Shown: positions 6,014 to 13,232, counted from the stretch's first letter. The stretch: 13,232 nucleotides of DNA from an uncultured Lachnospiraceae bacterium (GCA_946630765.1 CAMOZF010000015.1:1-13232), one strand, 5' to 3'. Notes: generated by a model not told the origin, from the letters alone. Numbers and translations: made by a program.

Positions 6014-7852
6014 TCAGACAATGTTCTCCAGAAGCCAGTCCATTTCCGTCAGGTCGTAGATCGACATGGAGTCATTGATCTCTGCGTGAATGGTCCGGTC
6101 CTGGGAACGGAGGATTCCGTAGAAGGGCTCCATCGCGCCGGAGCGGACACTGCTTGCCAGGAAGCGCGCGAGCCGTGCAACGCCATCCGGCACGCGGTTA
6201 TTGATGATCAGGTCGATCGCGCCGGAGCGGAAGCCCCAGAAATAGTTCAGCGCGCGGCGGTTGCTCTTCTTGTCGACCTCTTCCCAGTTGCCGTTTCGGA
6301 TGCTCTCGATGATTTTCTGGTAGACGACGCCCCAGTTCCAGAGCGTCATCGCGAGGCTTTCCAGTTCGTGGTTGTCCGTATAGCGGTAAAGCCCGAAATC
6401 GCGGGCGAATTCATTGACCGGCGTGATCAGCTCGCGCCCGGAAATGATGCTGATGCCTTCATTCCAGAAGGTCAGCTCGGGATCGGCGCCGATCTCGTCC
6501 GTCCAGATATTGTAGACTTTGGCGCGCGGATTGGACATGCGGACGCCGTTGGCGAAGGCATTCAGGTTGATGATATTCGCGCTGTAGGGGCAGCCGGCGA
6601 GATACCCGATCTTGTTGTTGTCCGACATCGCACCGGCGATATAGCCGGAGATGAACTTCGCCTCGTAGGTCCGGGCGTAATAGGTGCGGACGTAGCGGTG
6701 CGCGAAATTCAGCGCGCAGCACAGAATCTTGACCTTCGGGAAGCGGGTGCCGGCCTTGAGGCAGGAATCCAGGAATTTCGCCGAGGTCTCAAAGATGATG
6801 TCGGCCCCCTTCGAGACCGCGTCCTCGATCATCCGGTCGCAGTCCTCGTCGGTCTCGGCATTTTCATAGGTGAAGGTCTCGATCTCGGAGCCGAAGACGT
6901 CGTTGATGTGCTGACGCCCCAGCTCATGCGCGTAGGTCCAGCTGTGATTTTCGGGGCTGGATTCGTAGATGAAGGCGATCCGAAGCACCTTGTCGGGCGT
7001 GAAAAGCCGCTCAAGAAGGCTCTTCTTGTTGCCCTCGTCCGCCTCGGTCACCAGCTCCACGGTCTGATGGTGGGTCTGAAGCTCGAATTCATCCCAGATC
7101 TTTTCAAGATTCTCCCGGATTTCATCGGGCACGGTGTTCAGCGATTCCTTATAGCCGTAGATGTTGAGATAAATCAGCCAGGCGTCGCCGTCCGTGAGCC
7201 GCGCGAGCCGGTCGCCGCCGTGCGCCATATAGCTGCTGCGGAAGCGCATGAAGGCCACGTGCATGTCCAGTAGATCGTCCCCCGTCGGCGGATTATCTGC
7301 GGAGAAACCGCTGATCTGAAGGAAATGCTCATAGTCGCCGGGTTCACTGAAGATCAGATAGTTCACGGGCACGATCCGGTAGAAATCCAGGAATTCAAAA
7401 TACACGCGGATCTCTTTGTCGTTGGATCTGGCCGGGATCAGCCGGGTGACGTCCGCAGGGACGGACACGGCGCCGTAAAGCTTCAGGACGCTGATCCGCT
7501 TATTGCCCTCGACCGCGTAATAGCGGTGGAGATATTCGTAGACCTTGACCGGATCATGGATGCCTTCCTTCTCGTGGGCCTCGATGAGGCGGCGGTATTT
7601 GGAGGCAAACTCCGTGCCCTCGTTCATCAGCGGCATGAAGTTTGCGGCAAAGGCCGTATGGCGGCCGGCCGCGAAGGTGCCGGCAATCAGTTCAATCGGT
7701 ATTTCCTGAAGCCCGAGATGCTGCTCGGAGATGACGCCGCTGTGGCGCGTAATCTCCTCGAGTACCTGAAGGTAGGGGTATTCGCCCTGAAGGACCCGGT
7801 CTCTGTAGCAGCGCTCCCCGAGTCTCCGGGCATCGCGATAGCTGTAATTCAT
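6014..7852 (-). CDS. cytoplasmic ParB-like/BMP-domain protein (possibly C-terminally truncated)
   Basis: A 612-residue protein without a signal peptide or lipobox. Residues 1-280 are a helical N-terminal region with a ParB/sulfiredoxin-like motif, YAVEGNKRISVLKLYG (112-127). Residues from about 289 (VLRIAFIYESSPENHSWTYAHE) through about 585 match the BMP family of periplasmic-binding-like domains, which bind nucleosides in transport lipoproteins. Typical blocks include GADIIFETS, AKFISGYIAGAMS, KIGYLAG and NAFANGVR. Automated annotation would probably call it a BMP ABC-transporter binding protein, but lacking an export signal it more likely senses a ligand inside the cell, like the Bacillus regulator Med; this is inference. 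The start is ATG 7852 with AAAGGA about ten bases upstream. The ORF stops at TGA 6014-6016, yet the frame continues 31 codons to the phosphoesterase start, so the ancestral product was probably 644 residues. Confidence 0.82.
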   Translation of the reverse strand: MNYSYRDARRLGERCYRDRVLQGEYPYLQVLEEITRHSGVISEQHLGLQEIPIELIAGTFAAGRHTAFAANFMPLMNEGTEFASKYRRLIEAHEKEGIHDPVKVYEYLHRYYAVEGNKRISVLKLYGAVSVPADVTRLIPARSNDKEIRVYFEFLDFYRIVPVNYLIFSEPGDYEHFLQISGFSADNPPTGDDLLDMHVAFMRFRSSYMAHGGDRLARLTDGDAWLIYLNIYGYKESLNTVPDEIRENLEKIWDEFELQTHHQTVELVTEADEGNKKSLLERLFTPDKVLRIAFIYESSPENHSWTYAHELGRQHINDVFGSEIETFTYENAETDEDCDRMIEDAVSKGADIIFETSAKFLDSCLKAGTRFPKVKILCCALNFAHRYVRTYYARTYEAKFISGYIAGAMSDNNKIGYLAGCPYSANIINLNAFANGVRMSNPRAKVYNIWTDEIGADPELTFWNEGISIISGRELITPVNEFARDFGLYRYTDNHELESLAMTLWNWGVVYQKIIESIRNGNWEEVDKKSNRRALNYFWGFRSGAIDLIINNRVPDGVARLARFLASSVRSGAMEPFYGILRSQDRTIHAEINDSMSIYDLTEMDWLLENIV

Positions 7853-7905
7853 AAGATATTCATCCTTTGAGATTTAGATATAATAACGTAACTCTTTTTC
7901 CAGCG

Positions 7906-8050
7906 CAGCACCCTATTCGAAATGCTTCGCATTTCTCATGTCGGAGGTCAGAGAGGCTTCGCCTCTAGACCTCCTCGGATAAAATCGTCACAAATCGGTC
8001 TGGAACGCAAGCGTTCCATCCGCGAATTTGACATTTTATCCGGGGTGCTG
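7906..8050 (-). ncRNA. highly structured leader or palindromic element upstream of the BMP-domain gene
   Basis: The 145 bases fold into a closed multibranch junction. P1 is CAGCACCC (7906-7913) with GGGTGCTG (8043-8050), eight perfect pairs. Inside are three arms: 7919-7925 with 7929-7935 (seven pairs); 7943-7949 with 7968-7974, capped by AGAGGC/GCCTCT; and 7976-7985 with 8033-8042 (ten pairs), continued by an imperfect stem and a GGAACG/CGTTCC hairpin. The two shorter arms have GCGAAGC turns on the minus strand. A strong minus-strand promoter ends just before it, so the element would begin about six bases into the mRNA and lie about 54 bases before the ATG. It matches no riboswitch class I recognise. 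The near-perfect symmetry also fits a MITE-like dispersed repeat. Confidence 0.6.
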
Positions 8051-8061
8051 AACATAATAAT

Positions 8062-8090
8062 ATTATACCACAGCTTCGCCGGACTGGCAA
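8062..8090 (-). promoter_or_regulatory. sigma-A promoter of the BMP-domain/phosphoesterase operon
   Basis: On the minus strand TTGCCA (complement of 8085-8090) and TATAAT (complement of 8062-8067) are 17 bases apart, with an extended TGG before the -10 box. Seven bases on, A8055 is the likely start. This gives a 5' leader of about 200 bases that contains the whole structured element. No better promoter was found between the element and the gene. Confidence 0.75.
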
Positions 8091-8098
8091 TCGGCGAA
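8075..8098. promoter_or_regulatory. inverted repeat over the -35 box (candidate operator)
   Basis: TTCGCCG (8075-8081) and CGGCGAA (8092-8098) form a perfect seven-base dyad with a ten-base spacer. The -35 box at 8085-8090 sits almost exactly at the centre. The position suggests a repressor site for the minus-strand operon. The sequence matches no regulator I can name. Confidence 0.4.
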
Positions 8099-8154
8099 AG
8101 GACAGGAGATCTGCGGGAAAGCCCCGTAAAAACTGTCGAAGAATCTTAAAAAGT

Positions 8155-8183
8155 TTGACATTGACTAACCTGCATGGTAATAT
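8155..8183 (+). promoter_or_regulatory. sigma-A promoter of the M3 oligopeptidase gene
   Basis: The consensus TTGACA (8155-8160) and TAATAT (8178-8183) are separated by 17 bases, with a TGG extension before the -10 box. Transcription would start near 8190, leaving a leader of about 43 bases before the ATG at 8233. Confidence 0.85.
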
Positions 8184-8232
8184 ATACACGGTTTATTGTG
8201 CCATAATACCGCTTACAGAAAAGGAGAACAGG

Positions 8233-9921
8233 ATGAAATTCAGGGATATGCCCTATGAGAGGGTAAATGTAGCGGATACGAGACAGAAGATCGAAGCGCT
8301 GATCGAAAGAATCGGGCGCGCGGATTCGAAGGAAGCGCTTCTTGCCGTCCACAGAGAATATACAGAGCTTCTTGATGAAGTCATGACCAATATCACGCTT
8401 TCGGGAATCCGTCATTCCATCGATACGACCGACGAATTCTACGAGAAGGAAAATGATTTCTACGACGAAAACATGCCGGTTCTGCAGGACTGCCAGATCA
8501 GTTACCAGCGGGCGCTTTATAATTCTCCGTACCGCGACGGCATGGCGGAGACTACCGGACAGGTGATGTTCAAAAATATCGAGATCGCGATGAAGGCCTT
8601 CGATCCGAAGCTGATCCCGCTGATGCAGGAGGAGAATGCGCTCTCGACCCGCTATTCGAAGCTGATCGCGACCGCGAAGATCGATTTCAACGGAGAGACC
8701 AACAACCTTACCAAGATGCGCGTCTACCAGCAGTCGGAGGACCGTGCGGTGCGAAAGGCCGCCTGGAAGGCCGTCAGCGACTGGTTCATGAGCGTCACGG
8801 ACGAGATCGACGAGATCTATGACCGGATGGTCAAAAACCGGACCGAGCAGGCGAAGCTGATGGGCTATGAGAACTATATCGAGCTCGGCTACTACCGCAT
8901 GAACCGGAACGACTATGACCGCGCGATGGTGGAGAATTTCAGAAAACAGGTGAAGGAAGCCTTCGTGCCCTTCGTTTCGGAACTGGAGAAAAAGCGCGCC
9001 GAAAGGCTCGGCCTTTCCGCGGTGAAATACTATGACAACGGCATCTATTTCCCGAACGGCAATCCAAAGCCGCAGGGAAGCCCGGAGGAGATCCTCGAGG
9101 CCGGCCGGAAAATGTACCAGGAGCTTTCCGAAGAGACCGGGGAATTCATGAATTTCATGATCGAAAATGACCTTTTCGACGTCCTTGGACGGCCGACGAA
9201 GGAGCAGGGCGGCTACATGACCTATCTTCCGAAGTACAAGGCACCGTTCATTTTCGCGAATTTCAACGGGACCTCTGCGGATGTGGATGTCATCACCCAT
9301 GAGTGCGGCCACGCCTTCCAGGGGTATCTCACAAGGGACGAGGAGATCGCGGAGCACCGGGACATCACGATGGAAACGGCGGAGATTCACTCGATGTCGA
9401 TGGAATATTTCACCTATTCCTTCATGGACCGCTTCTTCGGCGAGCGCGCGGACGACTACCGCACGATGCATTTCGAGGATTCCTGCGCCTTCCTGCCCTA
9501 TGGCAGCATGGTCGACGAATTCCAGCACATCGTCTACGCAAATCCGGAAATGACGCCTCAGCAGAGGAAACAGGTCTGGAAGGACCTCGAAAAGGTCTAC
9601 CGTCCGGAGCTCGATTTCGACGGAGATCCGTTCTTCGGCGAAGGCGGCTGGTGGCAGCGGCAGGGGCATATTTTCGGCAGCCCCTTCTACTATATCGACT
9701 ACGTGCTGGCCTCGGTCTGCGCGATGCAGTACAAGGTCAAAATGGACGAGGACTATGCGGCGGCATGGCAGTCTTATCTGAAGCTCTGCCGGCTTTCCGC
9801 GAAGAAATTCTACAGAGAAGAGCTTCGGGAAGTCGGACTGGACATTCCCTTTGAAGACGGGACCATCGAAAAGCTCGTCGCTGCTCTTCGGAAGAAGGTC
9901 CTTCCGGAAGACGCCCTCTGA
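8233..9921 (+). CDS. M3 family oligoendopeptidase (PepF-like)
   Basis: A 562-residue zinc metallopeptidase that would degrade short peptides in the cytoplasm. The active-site motif is HECGH at residues 356-360 (zinc ligands H356 and H360, catalytic E357). The third ligand is most likely E384 in METAEIHSMSMEY, matching the second motif of M3 peptidases. GGWWQRQGHIFGSPFYYIDY near the C-terminus is a typical substrate-binding block of this subgroup. There is no signal peptide. The start at 8233 is chosen because AAGGAG lies six bases upstream at 8221-8226. An ATG 26 codons earlier in the same frame lies inside the promoter spacer and cannot be the start of the transcript-encoded protein. It is transcribed alone and divergently from the BMP-domain operon. 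Confidence 0.93.
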   Translation: MKFRDMPYERVNVADTRQKIEALIERIGRADSKEALLAVHREYTELLDEVMTNITLSGIRHSIDTTDEFYEKENDFYDENMPVLQDCQISYQRALYNSPYRDGMAETTGQVMFKNIEIAMKAFDPKLIPLMQEENALSTRYSKLIATAKIDFNGETNNLTKMRVYQQSEDRAVRKAAWKAVSDWFMSVTDEIDEIYDRMVKNRTEQAKLMGYENYIELGYYRMNRNDYDRAMVENFRKQVKEAFVPFVSELEKKRAERLGLSAVKYYDNGIYFPNGNPKPQGSPEEILEAGRKMYQELSEETGEFMNFMIENDLFDVLGRPTKEQGGYMTYLPKYKAPFIFANFNGTSADVDVITHECGHAFQGYLTRDEEIAEHRDITMETAEIHSMSMEYFTYSFMDRFFGERADDYRTMHFEDSCAFLPYGSMVDEFQHIVYANPEMTPQQRKQVWKDLEKVYRPELDFDGDPFFGEGGWWQRQGHIFGSPFYYIDYVLASVCAMQYKVKMDEDYAAAWQSYLKLCRLSAKKFYREELREVGLDIPFEDGTIEKLVAALRKKVLPEDAL

Positions 9922-10034
9922 AAGCCCCGGACCGGCCGTCTTCTCGGTCCGCCGTAAAGCGGGGCGGGTAAGACAGACGGTAAAGGGACGCCCGAACATT
10001 TTTCGGGAAAATCAGAGGAAAGGAAATACGATAA
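9922..10034. other. intergenic region with two hairpins before prfC
   Basis: CGGACCG (9928-9934) pairs with CGGTCCG (9945-9951) just after the peptidase stop, and CCCGAA (9991-9996) pairs with TTCGGG (10002-10007). Neither is followed by a T tract, so neither is a convincing terminator. No clear sigma-A promoter was found. prfC may therefore be partly read from the upstream promoter. Confidence 0.4.
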
Positions 10035-11621
10035 ATGGGTAAATACGATAATGAAATCAGGCGCCGCCGGACATTTGCGATCATCAGCCATCCGGATGCC
10101 GGCAAGACCACACTGACGGAGAAATTCCTTCTCTACGGCGGCGCAATCAATACGGCCGGCTCCGTCAAGGCCAGAAAAACCGCGAAGCACGCGGTCTCGG
10201 ACTGGATGGAGATCGAGAAGCAGAGAGGCATCTCGGTCACTTCCTCGGTACTGCAGTTTGAGTACGAGGGTTACTGTATCAACATTCTGGACACGCCCGG
10301 ACATCAGGACTTCTCGGAGGACACCTACCGGACGCTGATGGCCGCGGATTCGGCGGTCATGGTAATTGACGGCGCGAAGGGCGTCGAGCCGCAGACGATC
10401 AAGCTGTTCAAGGTCTGCGTCATGCGGCACATCCCGATCTTTACCTTTATCAACAAAATGGACCGCGAGATCAATGATCCCTTTGAACTGATGGACGAAA
10501 TCGAATCGGTTCTGGGGATCCGGACCTGTCCCGTGACCTGGCCGATCGGCTCCGGCAAGTCCTTCCAGGGCGTCTATGACCGGACGACGGAGAAGATCAC
10601 GAAGTTCACCGCCGAAAAGAGCGGCCAGCATGTGCTGGATACCGAAGAGGTCTCGATGGATCAGGCGGTTTCGGTGATCGGAGAAGCGGCGGCGGAAAAG
10701 CTTTCGGAGGATCTGGAGCTTCTGGACGGCGCCTGTGATGAATTCGACCAGGAGAAGGTCAGTAAAGGACTGCAGAGCCCGGTCTTCTTCGGATCGGCGC
10801 TCACGAATTTCGGCGTGCAGAACTTTCTGGAGCATTTCCTTCGGATGACCTACGAACCGCTTTCCCGGGACAGCTCGGAGGGCGTGATCTCGCCGTACGA
10901 CGATCAGTTCTCAGCCTTTGTCTTCAAGATTCAGGCGAATATGAACAAGGCCCACCGCGACCGGATCGCCTTCATGCGGATCGTGTCCGGCAAATTCGAC
11001 GCGGGCATGGAAGTCTATCATATGCAGGGCGAGCGGAACCTGAGGCTTTCGCAGCCGCAGCAGATGATGGCGGAGGAGCGGAAAATCGTGGAAGAAGCCT
11101 ATGCCGGCGACATCATCGGCATCTTCGATCCGGGCATTTTCCATATCGGCGATACGATCGTCGGCCCCGGCAGGAAATTCAGCTTCGGCAATATCCCGAC
11201 CTTCGCACCGGACCATTTCGCCCGCGTGCGGCAGGTCGATACGATGAAGCGGAAGCAGTTTACGAAGGGCATTTACCAGATCGCGCTGGAGGGCGCGGTG
11301 CAGATCTTCAAGGAAGTGAACTCCGGCATGGAGGAGATCATCGTCGGTGCGGTCGGCGTGCTGCAGTTCGACGTGCTGAAGTTCCGCCTGGAGAATGAAT
11401 ACCACGTCGAGATCGGGCTCGAGGAGCTGCCCTACGAGTACATCCGCTGGATCACGAATCCGCAGGAAATCGACGTCGCGAAGATTCAGGGCACGCAGGA
11501 TATGAAGCGCATCACCGACCTTCACGACAACCCGCTGCTTCTATTCATCAACAGCTGGTCGGTCGGCATGGTGCAGGAACGCAACCCGAAGCTTCAGATG
11601 TCCGAGTTCGGGAATATGTAA
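10035..11621 (+). CDS. prfC: peptide chain release factor 3 (RF3)
   Basis: A 528-residue translational GTPase of the usual RF3 length, which recycles RF1 and RF2 from the ribosome after peptide release. The GTPase motifs are complete: P-loop SHPDAGKTT (18-26), the RGISVT switch I block (64-69), DTPGH (86-90) and NKMD (140-143). The downstream domains include TFAPDHFARVRQVD and the C-terminal EIIVGAVGVLQFDVLKFRLENEY, which are RF3 rather than EF-G features. The ATG at 10035 has AAAGGA ten bases upstream (10019-10024), a slightly long spacing. The gene stands between the oligopeptidase and a palindromic element, with no translation genes beside it. Confidence 0.97.
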   Translation: MGKYDNEIRRRRTFAIISHPDAGKTTLTEKFLLYGGAINTAGSVKARKTAKHAVSDWMEIEKQRGISVTSSVLQFEYEGYCINILDTPGHQDFSEDTYRTLMAADSAVMVIDGAKGVEPQTIKLFKVCVMRHIPIFTFINKMDREINDPFELMDEIESVLGIRTCPVTWPIGSGKSFQGVYDRTTEKITKFTAEKSGQHVLDTEEVSMDQAVSVIGEAAAEKLSEDLELLDGACDEFDQEKVSKGLQSPVFFGSALTNFGVQNFLEHFLRMTYEPLSRDSSEGVISPYDDQFSAFVFKIQANMNKAHRDRIAFMRIVSGKFDAGMEVYHMQGERNLRLSQPQQMMAEERKIVEEAYAGDIIGIFDPGIFHIGDTIVGPGRKFSFGNIPTFAPDHFARVRQVDTMKRKQFTKGIYQIALEGAVQIFKEVNSGMEEIIVGAVGVLQFDVLKFRLENEYHVEIGLEELPYEYIRWITNPQEIDVAKIQGTQDMKRITDLHDNPLLLFINSWSVGMVQERNPKLQMSEFGNM

Positions 11622-11632
11622 TCGTACAACAC

Positions 11633-11737
11633 CTGTCATGTCGAGCGGTGCCCTCGCTCGGGATGACAGCGGGCGGAGGGGATTGCGTTTCCTCCGAGGA
11701 GACTTCCCGCGTCTCCGGGGAGGAAATGCAATCCCTC
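11633..11737. repeat. composite palindromic element after prfC
   Basis: Two adjacent long hairpins fill most of the gap. The first pairs CTGTCAT (11633-11639) with ATGACAG (11663-11669) and, inside, CGAGCG (11642-11647) with CGCTCG (11655-11660). The second runs from 11676 to 11737: GGGATTGC (11679-11686) with GCAATCCC (11728-11735), TTTCCTCC (11688-11695) with GGAGGAAA (11719-11726), and GGAGAC with GTCTCC at the tip. The TGTCATxxCGAGCG style resembles dispersed palindromic repeats found between genes in many bacteria. No T tract follows, but the structure would still affect the transcript between prfC and the next gene. Confidence 0.6.
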
Positions 11738-11764
11738 AGATACAAAGCGTCAAGGAGGAAGCGA

Positions 11765-13232
11765 ATGATCAAATGCAAAGGCTGCGGAGCCAGCGTTGTT
11801 TTCGATCCCGCGACACAGCTTCTCAGGTGTCCGTACTGCGGAAGAACGGAAGAGGTCTCGAATTTCACGGACAGCTATCCGCACTATGTGGAGGCGGAGA
11901 CGGATCCCTATGACCCGCATGTCACGCATCAGGTCAAGACCTACGATGCGCTCCTCTACAGCTGCCCGAACTGCGGGGCGGAGCTTCTCGCGACGGATGA
12001 GACCGCAAGCACCTTCTGCTCCTTCTGCGGAGATTCGGTGGTGCTGAGACCGCGGCTTGCGCGGCAGAAGTATCCGGAATATATTATTCCCTTCTCAAAG
12101 ACCAAAAAGGACTGCGAGGAGGCCTACAGGCGGAAGCTGAAGCGGGCGATTTTCGCGCCTTCCCGGATGAAAAACGAAACGGGGATCGAGAAGTTCCGCG
12201 GAATTTACATGCCCTACTGGACCTACGGCTTCACGAAGGACCGCGAGGTGTCTTTGGAGGGCACGAAGAGCCGCCGGGTCGGGGACTATGTCCACACCGA
12301 TCATTACCGGCTCAGTAAGGATGTGCATGCCGGGCTCGAGGGCGCGTCCTATGACGCGGCGTCCACCTTCAACGATACCCTGTCCGAGGCGATCTCTCCA
12401 TTTGACGTGACAGGCGCGAAGGAGTTCACGCCGGCCTATCTTTCCGGCTTCTACGCCGACGTCGGCGACGTGGACAAGAACCTGTACGAGGAGGATGCAC
12501 GCAGCGTCGCGGCGGAATATTTCCGCAGCAATGTCCTTCGGGACCCGGCCTTCTCCGGCTACAAGATCAACGAGGGGACGCTTTCCAATCAGCTGCGGCC
12601 GGAGGAAAAGCCTGAGAAGATGGGCTATTTCCCGGTGTGGTTTCTGGCGCTTCGGTCCCGGAACAATAAACGCGTCAGCTACGCGGTCGTGAACGGCCAG
12701 ACCGGGAAGGTCGCGGCGGATCTGCCGGTTTCCTTCCTGAAATACCTCGGCGGTTCGCTGATCCTGGCCGTGCCGATTTTCCTTCTTCTGAACTTTGTTT
12801 TCACGCTGAGCCCGGTAAAAGCGCTTCTGATTGCGGCCTTCCTGAGCCTCGTGAGCATGATCATTGTCAATGTCCAGCTGAACCGGACGTACACGAGAGA
12901 ACATGATCTGGATGACCGGGGCCTGCAGTCTGTGCGCGGCAATCAGACGGGACAGCCGATGCCGCAGCAGAGTCCGCCTGAGAGGAAGAAGACCAGAAAG
13001 AAAAAGGGCATTTCCACCGGGCTTCTGTCCTTCCTGATATTTGCCGTGGTTTTCTTCGGCGTGTATGTCCTCGATGAAATTCCGTGGATCTGGGACGGCG
13101 GGGCCATGGTCACCTTCCTGTTCATCGGCATTGTGGTCCTGATCTTTTTCATCATCGAAGCCGTGAAGAGCGGTAAGGAAAAGTACAAAAGACGAAAGCA
13201 GAAGATCAGTAAGGCGCCCTTTAAGGAGAAGC
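11765..13232 (+). CDS. double zinc-ribbon membrane protein, YdjG-like (3' partial)
   Basis: The frame is open for 489 codons to the right edge with no stop. Two zinc ribbons with identical spacing start the protein: C4-x2-C7-x14-C22-x2-C25 and C67-x2-C70-x14-C85-x2-C88. A soluble region follows with the blocks YMPYWTYGF (148-156) and YFPVWFLALR (288-297). Hydrophobic segments near 325-347, 351-371, 419-437 and 446-465 look like four membrane helices in two pairs, separated by a polar, basic linker (KKTRKKKG). The architecture resembles TFIIB-type zinc-ribbon proteins such as Bacillus YdjG, which works with SPFH and PspA proteins in membrane-stress responses; that link is inference. AAGGAGG at 11752-11758 supports ATG 11765. 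The palindromic element lies just upstream and no separate promoter was recognised. Confidence 0.8.
   Translation, partial: MIKCKGCGASVVFDPATQLLRCPYCGRTEEVSNFTDSYPHYVEAETDPYDPHVTHQVKTYDALLYSCPNCGAELLATDETASTFCSFCGDSVVLRPRLARQKYPEYIIPFSKTKKDCEEAYRRKLKRAIFAPSRMKNETGIEKFRGIYMPYWTYGFTKDREVSLEGTKSRRVGDYVHTDHYRLSKDVHAGLEGASYDAASTFNDTLSEAISPFDVTGAKEFTPAYLSGFYADVGDVDKNLYEEDARSVAAEYFRSNVLRDPAFSGYKINEGTLSNQLRPEEKPEKMGYFPVWFLALRSRNNKRVSYAVVNGQTGKVAADLPVSFLKYLGGSLILAVPIFLLLNFVFTLSPVKALLIAAFLSLVSMIIVNVQLNRTYTREHDLDDRGLQSVRGNQTGQPMPQQSPPERKKTRKKKGISTGLLSFLIFAVVFFGVYVLDEIPWIWDGGAMVTFLFIGIVVLIFFIIEAVKSGKEKYKRRKQKISKAPFKEK

Noticed and set aside
6014..6016. TGA as a selenocysteine codon
   Set aside because: The residue is near the C-terminus, far from any catalytic motif. 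The protein family is not a known selenoprotein, and no SECIS-like hairpin with the expected features immediately follows.
5723..7273. Long plus-strand open frame (516 codons) opposite the BMP-domain gene
   Set aside because: It is the antisense shadow of a GC-rich gene with strong codon bias. It shows no family motifs and crosses the junction between two real genes.
7906..8050. CRISPR array or insertion sequence remnant
   Set aside because: There are no regularly spaced direct repeats and no transposase fragment. The structure is made of nested inverted repeats only.
7922..8149. Short frames on both strands within the palindromic leader region
   Set aside because: The sequence is explained by paired stems and promoters. 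The frames have no plausible start signals or protein character.
8155..8232. Upstream in-frame ATG extending the oligopeptidase by 26 residues
   Set aside because: It lies within the promoter (TTGACA to TAATAT), before the expected transcription start. The start at 8233 has a good ribosome binding site.
8146..9999. Long minus-strand open frame (617 codons) opposite the oligopeptidase
   Set aside because: It has no recognisable domain, lies antisense to a clear M3 peptidase, and runs through that gene's promoter. It is a codon-bias artefact.

Overview
The window looks like chromosomal DNA of a fairly GC-rich anaerobic Firmicute, most likely Lachnospiraceae or a close Eubacteriales relative. 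Reasons: the relA - metallo-beta-lactamase - hemZ order, strong AGGAGG-type ribosome binding sites, sigma-A type promoters in the AT-rich gaps, a tRNA-Gln without encoded CCA, and family resemblance of the proteins. No rRNA, phage, transposase or CRISPR array was seen. The genus cannot be fixed from the sequence alone.

Layout. (1) 2-2509, plus strand: the 3' end of relA/spoT, a glyoxalase-II-like metallo-beta-lactamase hydrolase and hemZ. (2) 2510-2984: a gene-poor gap with hairpins, phased A-tracts, a minus-strand tRNA-Gln(CUG) with its own promoter and terminator, and the divergent ppk promoter. (3) 2985-5180: ppk1, ending in a bidirectional terminator shared with the convergent unit that follows. 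(4) 5310-8090, minus strand: an unusual two-gene operon. It has a strong promoter with a dyad over its -35 box, then a roughly 150-nt highly structured 5' leader. Next comes a cytoplasmic protein joining a ParB-like N-terminal region to a BMP/nucleoside-binding-type domain, followed by a small calcineurin-like phosphoesterase. The first gene ends at a TGA, but the same frame continues for 31 more codons to a TGA that overlaps the ATG of the phosphoesterase. (5) 8155-9921, plus strand: an M3 oligoendopeptidase with a near-consensus promoter. (6) 10035-11621: prfC (release factor 3). (7) 11622-11764: a nested palindromic element. (8) 11765 to the window end: a double zinc-ribbon membrane protein, cut by the window edge, resembling Bacillus YdjG.

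Most genes are core functions: stringent response, polyphosphate, peptide turnover and translation termination. relA and ppk1 both relate to stress and phosphate signalling, but only chromosomal proximity links them here. The part most likely to hold something undescribed is the minus-strand unit at 5310-8090. There a cytosolic ligand-binding-type protein, a phosphoesterase, a structured leader and a candidate operator sit together. Its function is not known to me, and the sensing or regulatory reading is inference.
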